Source: Candidatus Rokuibacteriota bacterium (lineage in GTDB: Bacteria; Methylomirabilota; Methylomirabilia; Rokubacteriales; CSP1-6). Taken from it: 11,097 nt of DNA. Position numbers and translations under genes: made by a program. Shown in pieces: positions 1 to 6,205 of this stretch. Within the stretch, counting starts at the first letter, position 1, and every line of letters starts with the position of its first letter. The stretch is taken from assembly GCA_016179165.1 (NCBI GenBank), contig JACORX010000007.1, forward strand, positions 1 through 11,097, given 5' to 3'. The notes below the pieces were generated by a model. The model was not told the origin of the DNA and did not search any database. It worked only from the letters and a program-made list of their open reading frames with translations.

Positions 1-232
1 CGTCGTCGTGGGTCGGCCCTACGCCGCCCGAGGTGAAGACCACGTCGAAACCGCGGCTGAACTCGGTGACCTCGGCCGCGATCCGCTCCACCTCGTCGGG
101 GATCACGACGATGCGCCGGACGTCGACACCGAGCGCGCGGAGCTCGCGGCAGAGGTACACGGCGTTGGCGTCCGCAACCTTGCCGGAAAGAAGCTCGTTG
201 CCGATGAGGATGATGCCGGCCGTCCGACCCAT
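1..232 (-). CDS. CinA / molybdopterin-binding (MoCF) domain protein, N-terminal part, cut by window edge
   Basis: Reading leftwards from an ATG at 232-230, the first 77 codons are open to the window edge. Visible motifs are TAGIILIGNELLSGK near the N-terminus (the 'GNELLxG' signature of the MoCF_biosynth/CinA fold), then DANAVYLCRELRALGVDV, and at the edge TSGGVGPTHDD, which is the ligand-binding loop typical of CinA and MoaB/MogA. In CinA this domain precedes a nicotinamide-nucleotide amidohydrolase domain; that part lies outside the window, so a stand-alone MoCF protein cannot be excluded. The start is the only in-frame ATG close to the motif; an ATG at 243 is in another frame. The Shine-Dalgarno is weak (GGGCGGG). 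The gene is divergent from the SDR gene at 318, with 85 bp between starts. Confidence 0.85.
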   Translation of the reverse strand, partial: MGRTAGIILIGNELLSGKVADANAVYLCRELRALGVDVRRIVVIPDEVERIAAEVTEFSRGFDVVFTSGGVGPTHDD

Positions 233-277
233 CGCCCGCCCATGGTAGCACGAGCCCGCCGCGGCCTTCAGCGAGGG

Positions 278-286
278 TGATAGAAT
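278..286 (+). promoter_or_regulatory. Candidate extended -10 promoter for the SDR–uppP unit
   Basis: TGATAGAAT fits an extended -10 (TGnTAnnnT) with hexamer TAGAAT at 281-286. No convincing -35 lies 16-18 bp upstream, as expected for extended -10 promoters. Transcription would begin near 292-294, giving a leader of about 25 nt before the ATG at 318. It sits in the short divergent gap between the CinA-like gene and the SDR. Confidence 0.45.
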
Positions 287-306
287 ACTCGCGCACCTCG
301 ACCAAC

Positions 307-312
307 AAGGAG
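307..312 (+). promoter_or_regulatory. Shine-Dalgarno of the SDR gene
   Basis: AAGGAG lies 5 nt before the ATG at 318, which decides this start over the second ATG at 321. Confidence 0.7.
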
Positions 313-317
313 ACGGC

Positions 318-1139
318 ATGATGACGGCGACCGCGGAACCGATTAGGCTCTACGGCTGGGCGCTGGTGCTGGGCGCCTCGTCGGGCTTCGGCGCGGCGAC
401 GAGCCTGGCTCTGGCCCGGGCCGGCCTCAATATCTTCGGCGTGCACCTCGATCGCAAGTCCACCCTGCCCAACGCCGAGCGCCTCGCGGCCGACATCAAG
501 ATTCTCGGCCGCGAAGCGCACTTCTACAACATCAACGCGGCCGACGAAGAGAAACGCGCCGAGGTCGCGGGCGAGATGGAGCGCATCCTGCGCGAGCGCG
601 ACGAGCTCGGGCAGGTTCGCGTGATGCTCCACTCGCTGGCCTTCGGCACGCTCAAGCTCTTCATCGCGGACCCCATGAAGGAAGCCGTCACCAAGGCGCA
701 GATGGATATGACCCTCGACGTCATGGCCCACAGTCTGATCTATTGGGCCCAGGAGATGGTGGGCCGCGGCCTCATGGGCCGGGGCGGCAGGATCTACGCC
801 ATGACCTCGGCGGGCGGCGCGCGGGCCCTCCCCTTCTACGGGCCGGTGTCGGCGGCGAAGGCCGCGCTCGAATCCAACATCAGACAGCTCGCCGCCGAGC
901 TGGCGCCCAAGGGCATCGCGGCCAACTCGATCCGCGCCGGCGTCACGGCCACACCAGCTGCGCAGAAGATCCCGAACTACGAGGAGTTCGCCAAGCAGGC
1001 GGCCGAGCGCAACCCGCACCGCCGCATGACCACCGTGGAAGACGTCGCCAAGGCGATCGTGGTCCTCTCCCACCCCGACACCTACTGGATGACCGGCAAC
1101 GTGATCGGCGTGGACGGCGGCGAAGAGATCGTCGGCTGA
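318..1139 (+). CDS. Enoyl-[acyl-carrier-protein] reductase-like SDR (FabI/FabL type)
   Basis: A 273-residue short-chain dehydrogenase/reductase. The cofactor loop is G19-ASS-G23-F-G25 (GxxxGxG, as in FabL and classical SDRs). The catalytic pair is Y174-x6-K181 rather than the classical Y-x3-K. The Y-x6-K spacing is the hallmark of FabI/FabL enoyl-ACP reductases, which carry out the NAD(P)H-dependent last step of fatty acid elongation. HSLAFG at 105-110 resembles the FabI HSIxFA segment, while the tail (KIPNYEEF…NPHRRM…VDGGEEIVG) resembles FabL. It therefore mixes features of both subfamilies, and the true substrate is not certain. It has a good Shine-Dalgarno and probably its own promoter. 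uppP follows after 6 nt, so both are likely one transcript linking lipid and cell-wall carrier metabolism. Confidence 0.8.
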   Translation: MMTATAEPIRLYGWALVLGASSGFGAATSLALARAGLNIFGVHLDRKSTLPNAERLAADIKILGREAHFYNINAADEEKRAEVAGEMERILRERDELGQVRVMLHSLAFGTLKLFIADPMKEAVTKAQMDMTLDVMAHSLIYWAQEMVGRGLMGRGGRIYAMTSAGGARALPFYGPVSAAKAALESNIRQLAAELAPKGIAANSIRAGVTATPAAQKIPNYEEFAKQAAERNPHRRMTTVEDVAKAIVVLSHPDTYWMTGNVIGVDGGEEIVG

Positions 1140-1145
1140 CGCCCA

Positions 1146-1955
1146 GTGCCCGATTGGTTCGCAGTCATCATCCTGGGCGTCATCGAGGGCATCACCGAGT
1201 TCCTTCCCATCTCTTCCACGGGTCACCTGCTGCTGGTGGAGAACGCCCACTGGCTGCCTCGGCAGTCCGATCTCTTCAACATCACGATCCAATCCGGCGC
1301 AGCCGTCGCGGTACTGCTCGTCTTCTCCACGCGCGTGCGCGATCTCCTGCTCCGGCTCGACGACCCTGTCACGCGCGACTACCTGCTCAAGCTGGTCCTG
1401 GCCTTCGTCATCACGGGCATCGGCGGGCTCGTCGTCAAGAGGCTGGGCTTCAGGCTTCCCACGGAGACGGCTCCGGTCGCCTGGGCAACCCTCGTGGGCG
1501 GTATCCTGATCCTGGTCATTGAGCAGACGCTGCGCGGCAGGGAGCAGACGCTGCGCGGCCGGCAGCTGGGCTCGCACATCACGTGGCTGATGGCGGTGGC
1601 GGTGGGGCTCGCCCAGATCCTGGCGGCCGTCTTCCCCGGCACGTCCCGCTCCGCCGCCACCATCCTGATTGCGCTGGCGCTGGGCCTGAGCCGCCCGGCC
1701 GCCACGGAGTTCTCCTTCCTGGTCGGCGTCCCCACCCTGCTGGCCGCCGGCGGCCTCGAGACCTCCCAGGCGCTGAGACACACAGGCGCGGCAGCCCCCG
1801 ACTGGGCCCTCTTGGCGCTCGGCACGCTCGTGTCGGCCGTCACCGCCTTTCTCGTCGTGCGCTGGCTGTTACGCTGGATCCAGACCCACAGCTTCGCCGC
1901 CTTCGGCTGGTACCGCATCGCCCTCGGCCTCGCGATGTTGACGCGACTCGTTTGA
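1146..1955 (+). CDS. uppP: Undecaprenyl-diphosphatase (bacitracin resistance protein BacA/UppP)
   Basis: A 269-residue polytopic inner-membrane phosphatase that recycles undecaprenyl pyrophosphate to the monophosphate carrier used for peptidoglycan and other envelope polymers. Both family signatures are present: E14-GITE18-FLPISSTGH27 near the N-terminus and PGTSRSAAT at 164-172 (catalytic R168). The rest is rich in hydrophobic helices. The start is a GTG 6 nt after the SDR stop with no clear Shine-Dalgarno, which points to translational coupling. Length is normal for the family. One oddity is that residues 126-132 and 133-139 are the same heptapeptide, EQTLRGR, encoded by a 21-bp tandem repeat in the loop before the second half of the protein. 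Confidence 0.95.
   Translation: MPDWFAVIILGVIEGITEFLPISSTGHLLLVENAHWLPRQSDLFNITIQSGAAVAVLLVFSTRVRDLLLRLDDPVTRDYLLKLVLAFVITGIGGLVVKRLGFRLPTETAPVAWATLVGGILILVIEQTLRGREQTLRGRQLGSHITWLMAVAVGLAQILAAVFPGTSRSAATILIALALGLSRPAATEFSFLVGVPTLLAAGGLETSQALRHTGAAAPDWALLALGTLVSAVTAFLVVRWLLRWIQTHSFAAFGWYRIALGLAMLTRLV
1521..1562 (+). repeat. 21-bp in-frame tandem duplication inside uppP
   Basis: Copy one is 1521-1541 and copy two is 1542-1562. They differ at a single base (a at 1539, c at 1560), and both encode EQTLRGR. The unit keeps the reading frame and lies in a hydrophilic loop, so the protein probably tolerates it. The near identity suggests a recent slippage event. Confidence 0.9.
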
Positions 1956-1968
1956 AGGAGCCAGAGAC

Positions 1969-2178
1969 ATGACTTATGAGGTCGAGGGCAAGCACCACTT
2001 TTGGGGCGGGCTCACCGTGGAGGCGGTGGGCGGCGGCGCGGGGCTCGTGGAGATGCTCCTCGAGCGTGCCGCCAAGGTCGGCATCGACGTGCGCTACGAA
2101 CACGGAGTGCGGAGCCTCCTGACTGACTCTGTGACCGCTCCGCGCGAGGAGGCTCGGACGCGCCCGCACGCGCGCTAA
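1969..2178 (+). pseudogene. Internally deleted remnant of an FAD-dependent (tricarballylate/fumarate-type) dehydrogenase
   Basis: A 69-codon ORF with a strong Shine-Dalgarno (AAGGAG, 1955-1960, overlapping the uppP stop) 8 nt before its ATG. It begins MTYEV, as full-length FAD-dependent dehydrogenases of the TcuA-like group often begin before the dinucleotide-binding loop. The expected GxGxxG loop is absent. Instead the frame runs straight into EGKHHFWGGLTVEAVGGGAG and LVEMLLERAAKVGIDVRYEH, which resembles an internal segment of that family well downstream of the N-terminus. After LLTD the sequence (SVTAPREEARTRPHAR) no longer looks like the family. I infer that a gene of several hundred codons lost a large N-terminal-central part and its 3' part. 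Family assignment is from memory of motifs only. A translated short protein is possible but could not bind FAD. Confidence 0.55.
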
Positions 2179-2209
2179 GACCTTCACCCTGATGCATCTG
2201 CATGCTTGC

Positions 2210-2258
2210 CGACCGTCGTTTGCACCAAATTTCGGTCACCCGTGATACAAAACGGTCG
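2210..2258. repeat. Inverted repeat around a candidate promoter (possible operator)
   Basis: CGACCGT (2210-2216) and ACGGTCG (2252-2258) are perfect inverted copies 35 bp apart, with a further CGGTC at 2233-2237. They bracket the candidate -10 at 2243-2251. Seven base pairs is short for a GC-rich region, so this is only suggestive of an operator. Confidence 0.25.
2243..2251 (+). promoter_or_regulatory. Candidate extended -10 promoter (upstream option) for the histidine kinase
   Basis: TGATACAAA resembles an extended -10 (hexamer TACAAA at 2246-2251), in a locally AT-richer stretch. No well-spaced -35 is visible. A second, better candidate lies 34 bp downstream. Confidence 0.25.
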
Positions 2259-2276
2259 CGCACTCGTGGGGACATC

Positions 2277-2285
2277 TGTTATAGA
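2277..2285 (+). promoter_or_regulatory. Candidate extended -10 promoter for the leader ORF and histidine kinase
   Basis: TGTTATAGA gives TG, one base, then TATAGA (2280-2285), a good extended -10. Transcription would start near 2291-2293, just before the ribosome site GGGGTG (2293-2298) of the 17-codon leader ORF. If so, the leader ORF would lie almost at the 5' end of the message. Confidence 0.4.
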
Positions 2286-2303
2286 AGGAAGCGGGGTGAC
2301 GGC

Positions 2304-2357
2304 ATGAGCGGGCGCAGGAGGTCCAAGGTTCCCAGAAGCCCGTCCGGTTCTTGCTGA
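2304..2357 (+). CDS. Possible 17-codon leader peptide before the histidine kinase
   Basis: ATG at 2304 is preceded by GGGGTG with 5 nt spacing. It encodes MSGRRRSKVPRSPSGSC, a short basic peptide, and ends in a TGA (2355-2357) that overlaps the kinase ATG (2357-2359) as TGATG. The kinase itself has no ribosome site close to its start; the nearest purine-rich AGGAGG (2316-2321) is about 35 nt upstream, inside this ORF. The arrangement would couple kinase translation to translation of the leader. The peptide sequence matches nothing I recognise. The evidence is position and ribosome site only. Confidence 0.4.
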   Translation: MSGRRRSKVPRSPSGSC

Positions 2358-4045
2358 TGGCCGACTCGTTCGCGCCCACGGTCGCATCTCAAGACACGAT
2401 CCCCACTGTGCGTTTCCGCACCCTGGGGCACCTCACGCAGCTCATCTCCTCGTCGCTCGACGTGGAAAGAGTTCTCGGGGCGATCGCGGAGGCCGCGACC
2501 GAGCTGTTGCCGGCGGCAACGGTCTCGATCTGGATCGCCGACGAAGTCAACCACATCCTCGAGCTCCGCGCGGTCTCGCCGGATGCGGCCGGCGTCGATG
2601 ATCCCGCGAGGACGCTGCGCTATGGGGAGGGCGTCGCCGGGTGGGTCGCCGAATCCCGTCACCTCCTCGATGTGCCCGATGTGTTCTCCGATGAGCGCAC
2701 CGTCGCCCGCGGTTGGTTCGAGGCTCACGGGCTCAAGAGTTACATCGCCGTGCCCATCCTGTTTCACGACTCGCTACTCGGTGTCCTGGCTCTCTTCGGT
2801 CGCGAACGCCTGCGGCTCGACGAGAAGGATCAGGAGCTGCTCGCGGCGTTCGTGTCGCAGGCCGGCGTCGCCATCCGGAACGCGCGACTGTACGAGCAGC
2901 TGGGCGCCGCGCATGAGCGTCTGGCCCAGAGCCAGGAGCAGCTCGTCGCAAGTGAGCGCTCTCGCGCGGTCGCTCAGATGTCACTCGGGCTTGCGCACAA
3001 CTTCAACAACTTGTTGATGATCATTCATGGGCGGGCCGAGCTCCTACGCGCCAACCCGCAGGCGACGGAGCTGGGACGTGGACTCGATGCCATCGCCGAG
3101 GCGGCCCGCCGGGGCGCGCAGCTGATCCGCCGACTGCAACGGTTCGCTGATCCCCACAGCACCTGCGCCTCGGGCGCGGTGGGCCTACGCGATGTGCTGG
3201 AGGATGCCGTCGCCCTGACGCGGCCGGCGCGGAGGGACGAGGCCAAACACCCCGGCGTCGACTACGAGGTGCGGTTCGAGGGGGACCTGTCCCCGTTCGC
3301 CGCCGGTCGTGCCGAAGATCTGCGCGAGGTGTTCACCAACGTGCTGATCAACGCTTTCGAGGCCATGCCTGCGGGGGGAGAAGTCCTCCTTCGTCTGCAT
3401 GACGACGGCGACCATGTGGTCGTCACCGTCGAGGACGCGGGAGTGGGAATGTCCGATGAAACGCGGCGCCGCGCGTTCGAACCGTTCTTTACCACCAAGG
3501 GGCCGCGGGCCGTCGGCATGGGCCTGCCGAGCGCCTGGGGCATTGTGAAAGCCCTCGGTGGGTCGATCAACATCGTGAGCGCGCCCGGCAAAGGCACCCG
3601 CGTCTCGGTCCGTCTCATCCAGGTCCGGCCGGTGCCGCAGGGCCCGGACGTCAGCGCGGCCTCGTCCTGCTCGGGAGCGCGCGTGTTGGTCATCGATGAC
3701 GATCCGCTTGTGCGCGAGGTCCTCACAGATCTCCTCCGGGGTGGAGGGCACAGCGTCGTGGACGCCGCCAGCGGAAGCGAGGGGCTCGCCCTGTGTGAGG
3801 CTCAGCCTTTCGACGTCGTGCTGACGGACGTCTCGATGCCCGCCATGTCGGGCTGGGACGTCGCGGCAGCGCTGAGGCCGCGGTCCCCGGCCATCCCGGT
3901 CGGATTCATCACGGGCTGGGGCCATACGCTGGACCGGGATGCGCTGGCACGCTACCGAGTGGATTTCGTCGTCGCCAAGCCCGTGACCGCGGCGGAGCTC
4001 CTGCGGCACATCGCAACCGCCCTCCGCTCGCGCGCGCGCGGCTGA
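2357..4045 (+). CDS. Hybrid sensor histidine kinase: GAF – HisKA/HATPase – receiver
   Basis: A 562-residue soluble hybrid kinase with no membrane segments, so a cytoplasmic sensor. Residues about 20-175 form a GAF domain (YGEGVAGWVAESR, YIAVPILFHDSLLGVLALFG). A short coiled coil (about 177-205) leads to the H-box GLAHNFNNLL with phospho-acceptor H214. The N-box NVLINAFEAM (N328, N332), G1 DAGVGMS (D360), F-box FEPFFTTKG and G2 VGMGLPSAWG form the ATPase domain. A C-terminal receiver (about 441-555) has the acidic pocket D447-D449, phospho-acceptor D491, T519 and K541. The residue after the catalytic His is Asn, not the usual Asp/Glu. No DNA-binding output or neighbouring regulator is present. 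The ATG at 2357 is chosen over TTG at 2351 because it overlaps the leader-ORF stop. Ligand and target are unknown. Confidence 0.92.
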   Translation: MADSFAPTVASQDTIPTVRFRTLGHLTQLISSSLDVERVLGAIAEAATELLPAATVSIWIADEVNHILELRAVSPDAAGVDDPARTLRYGEGVAGWVAESRHLLDVPDVFSDERTVARGWFEAHGLKSYIAVPILFHDSLLGVLALFGRERLRLDEKDQELLAAFVSQAGVAIRNARLYEQLGAAHERLAQSQEQLVASERSRAVAQMSLGLAHNFNNLLMIIHGRAELLRANPQATELGRGLDAIAEAARRGAQLIRRLQRFADPHSTCASGAVGLRDVLEDAVALTRPARRDEAKHPGVDYEVRFEGDLSPFAAGRAEDLREVFTNVLINAFEAMPAGGEVLLRLHDDGDHVVVTVEDAGVGMSDETRRRAFEPFFTTKGPRAVGMGLPSAWGIVKALGGSINIVSAPGKGTRVSVRLIQVRPVPQGPDVSAASSCSGARVLVIDDDPLVREVLTDLLRGGGHSVVDAASGSEGLALCEAQPFDVVLTDVSMPAMSGWDVAAALRPRSPAIPVGFITGWGHTLDRDALARYRVDFVVAKPVTAAELLRHIATALRSRARG

Positions 4046-4072
4046 CGGGCTCGCCCCGGCCCCCTGGGCTCC

Positions 4073-4102
4073 ACTGGTGCCCGTCGGCGACGGGCGCCCA
4101 GT
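4073..4102. terminator. Strong hairpin between convergent genes (bidirectional terminator-like)
   Basis: ACTGGTGCCCGTC (4073-4085), loop GGC, and GACGGGCGCCCAGT (4089-4102) form a stem of 7 perfect inner pairs plus 5 outer pairs, with a one-by-two internal mismatch. It lies 27 bp after the kinase stop, at the convergence with the minus-strand operon. There is no T-tract on either side, so intrinsic termination would be non-canonical; it may instead be a 3'-end stabilising hairpin. Confidence 0.5.
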
Positions 4103-4158
4103 AGGCCGCCGGCCCAGGTCGACCGCTGCGAGGTCAGGCCGCCAAGTCGGCGCGCCGT

Positions 4159-4260
4159 GTCGGCGCCCTCCCGGGCGAGCGCGAGCGCAATAGCGCGTCC
4201 GATGCCGCGCGCCGCGCCGGTGACGAGGGCGACCCGACCCGAAAGCGCAACAGGGCCGGA
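4159..4260 (-). pseudogene. N-terminal remnant of a short-chain dehydrogenase/reductase
   Basis: Downstream of the alpha/beta hydrolase stop, the minus strand encodes PVALSGRVALVTGAARGIG followed by RAIALALAREGAD. This is the first beta-strand, the TGxxxGxG cofactor loop (about 4198-4221) and helix A of a classical NAD(P)-dependent SDR. No ATG, GTG or TTG opens this frame after the hydrolase stop. The similarity ends abruptly at EGAD, before the NxxG and Y-x3-K motifs. It is therefore a scrap of about 35 codons, perhaps the former last gene of the operon, and not functional. Everything from there to the kinase stop (4046-4158) shows no coding signal apart from the hairpin. Confidence 0.7.
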
Positions 4261-4277
4261 CGCCGGGTGACGTCGCC

Positions 4278-5135
4278 TCAGACGACGCGGGCGAGCCACG
4301 ACAGGACCTCGCCGAACGGCCGCTCCCAGCCTTCCTCCAGCATGAGCATGTGGGCATGTCCGGCCGCCTCGATGTACTCCGACCGGTAGCGCGCGGCGAT
4401 CTTCCGCTCGACGGACACCGGCGTGATGCGGTCGTGCTCGGCGCCCAGCACGAGAGTTGGGCAGCGGATCTGTGCCGGGTCCACCGCGACGTCGCCCAGC
4501 GCCATCTCGCGCGCGGCGCGCCCCGACTCCGCCACCAACTGCGGGTACGCCCACGCCTGCTTCTCCGGCGTCATGCGGTTGCCGATGAGCGCCGCCGCGT
4601 CGTCCGGGCCGATCGCGAATGGCCGGCTCCTGAGGATGGACACTGCGTAGCGCGGCATGCGCCAGAGGACGGGCCAGGTCACGACACGGATGCCCTTGGG
4701 CGCGGCGCTCGTCGCGAAGACCGCGGCGCGCACCCTGCCACCCTCGGCGGCTTTCTGCGCCACGAGACCTCCCATGGAGTGGCCGATCACGACGGCCTCG
4801 CGCAGGATCCGCAGGCAGTCGTGAACGTCCTCCACGTAGTCGAGCACGGAGACCCGGCCGAGATCCAGAACCGGCCGGCTGCCGTGATGGCCGCGGAGAT
4901 TGAGCGCCCAGGTGTCCCAGCCCGCGTGCGCCGCCGCGTAGAGCCAGGAGCGGAGATACCAGCTGCCCCCGTGCATGCCGTGGACGAGGAGCAAAGGGCA
5001 CGGCTTCGGCGGCCCCGCGGCCGTCGCGTGCTCGACGAGGAGGTCGCCGATCTGTTCTATGGCGCGACGGCGTTCAGGCGCACCGTCTCCAGCACGATGG
5101 AGGCGGTGGTGTGGAGGTCCTTGAGGTCCACCCAC
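4278..5135 (-). CDS. Alpha/beta hydrolase
   Basis: Up to 285 residues with the complete alpha/beta-hydrolase triad. The oxyanion segment is LLLVHGMHGGSWY (about 48-60), the nucleophile elbow is GHSMGG (S120), the acid is LVLGAEHD (D235), and the base lies in AGHAHMLMLEEGWE (H260 or H262). No signal peptide is seen, so it is probably cytoplasmic; substrate unknown (ester, lactone or amide). The only canonical in-frame start is a GTG at 5135, which overlaps the peptidase gene by 79 nt and lacks a Shine-Dalgarno. The first ~25 residues then look like out-of-frame peptidase sequence (proline/arginine-rich). The natural-looking N-terminus would begin at the ATA overlapping the peptidase TAG (ATAG, about 5057-5060). 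The true start is therefore uncertain. It is last in the operon apart from the SDR scrap. Confidence 0.85.
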   Translation of the reverse strand: MGGPQGPPHHRLHRAGDGAPERRRAIEQIGDLLVEHATAAGPPKPCPLLLVHGMHGGSWYLRSWLYAAAHAGWDTWALNLRGHHGSRPVLDLGRVSVLDYVEDVHDCLRILREAVVIGHSMGGLVAQKAAEGGRVRAAVFATSAAPKGIRVVTWPVLWRMPRYAVSILRSRPFAIGPDDAAALIGNRMTPEKQAWAYPQLVAESGRAAREMALGDVAVDPAQIRCPTLVLGAEHDRITPVSVERKIAARYRSEYIEAAGHAHMLMLEEGWERPFGEVLSWLARVV

Positions 5136-6205
5136 TCGTTGACGGTGTGGATGTCCCGCATGCCGCAGCCGAGGTTGGCGACCTCGATCCCGCGCGTCGC
5201 GTAGACGTTCGCGTCGGACCCGCCGCCCGTCGCGCGCGTCTTGAAGGACCGCCCGAGGGCGCGCGCCGCGCCCGCGACGAGCATGACCACCGGCGCGCTA
5301 TCCGCAATGTCGAGCCGCTCGTACTGCCGCTCCACCTTGATCTCCACGCCCGCCCGGCGCTCGCCCTGCTCCAGGCGGACCGAGTGGCGCGCGGCCGCCT
5401 CCTCGAAGCGCCCCCGCATGTGCTGCGTCTGGGCCTCGAGCTTCCCGGCATCGAGACTCCGCGCCTCGCCGTGGATGACGACCCGCGTCGGGACGATGTT
5501 GGTCGAGAGCCCGCCCTGGATCACCCCCAGGTTGGCCGTCGTCTCCTCGTCCACGCGCCCGAGCTTCATGCCGGCGATGGCCTCGCTCGCGATCTGGATG
5601 GCCGACATGCCGCGCTCGGGGCAGACGCCGGCGTGCGCCTCGAGCCCCGTGACCGTGAACGAGAGCCGGTTGGCCGCCGGCGCCCGCGTGATCAGCTCGC
5701 ACACGCCGTCCACGTCGAGCACCAGCCCGCGCTTCGCGCGGATCCGGCCCGTGTCAAAGTGCTTGGCGCCCATCAACCCCGTCTCCTCGCAGATACTCAG
5801 CACCACCTCGATGTCGCCGTGCGGGATGTTGCGCTCGCGCAGGACCCGGATGGCCTCGAAGATCGCGACGATGCCGGCCTTGTCGTCGCCGCCGAGCACC
5901 GTGCTCCGGTCGGTGCGTACGATGTCGCCTTCCACCACCAGGTGGATCTTGTCAGCCGGCCCGACCGTGTCCATGTGGGCCGAGAGGAGGAAGGGCGGCG
6001 CTCCGGCCAAGGTCCCGTGGAAGCGCGCCAGGAGATTACCCGTCTCGCCGCCCACCTTCTCGCCGGCGTCGTCCACTTCGACCGAGGCGCCCATGCCCTT
6101 CAAGATGCTCTCGATCCGGCGGGCTATGGCCCCCTCGCGGCGGGACAGGCTGGAGATCCCGGCCAGGTCGAGGAACTCGTCCTTCATCCGGGCCGGGTCC
6201 ATCAT
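5057..6205 (-). CDS. M20-family metallopeptidase, PepT-like
   Basis: A 382-residue di-zinc aminopeptidase-type enzyme of the M20 family, close in style to the PepT-like/YqjE group, which acts on small peptides in the cytoplasm. Metal ligands and catalytic residues are visible in order: SAHMDTVGP (H77, D79), LGGDDKAG (bridging D107), ICEETG (general base E140, ligand E141), LDVDG (D164), and GMRDIHTVNEWV (H353). Between about 178 and 295 is the inserted dimerisation/lid domain (VTGLEAHAGVCPERG). Length is typical. The start is the first of two ATGs, with GGAG 6 nt upstream. The ATG also overlaps a TGA in the ATGA arrangement with a possible small ORF from the tatD side. Aminotripeptidase specificity is plausible, but dipeptidase or deacylase activity cannot be excluded. 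Confidence 0.9.
   Translation of the reverse strand: MMDPARMKDEFLDLAGISSLSRREGAIARRIESILKGMGASVEVDDAGEKVGGETGNLLARFHGTLAGAPPFLLSAHMDTVGPADKIHLVVEGDIVRTDRSTVLGGDDKAGIVAIFEAIRVLRERNIPHGDIEVVLSICEETGLMGAKHFDTGRIRAKRGLVLDVDGVCELITRAPAANRLSFTVTGLEAHAGVCPERGMSAIQIASEAIAGMKLGRVDEETTANLGVIQGGLSTNIVPTRVVIHGEARSLDAGKLEAQTQHMRGRFEEAAARHSVRLEQGERRAGVEIKVERQYERLDIADSAPVVMLVAGAARALGRSFKTRATGGGSDANVYATRGIEVANLGCGMRDIHTVNEWVDLKDLHTTASIVLETVRLNAVAP

Noticed and set aside
2012..2767. Minus-strand open frames across the kinase promoter and GAF domain
   Set aside because: They oppose strong plus-strand domain evidence and lack any family motif.
3185..4357. A 390-codon minus-strand open frame opposite the kinase receiver
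   Set aside because: The plus strand carries clear HATPase and receiver motifs; the opposite translation is Arg/His/Gly-rich without features.
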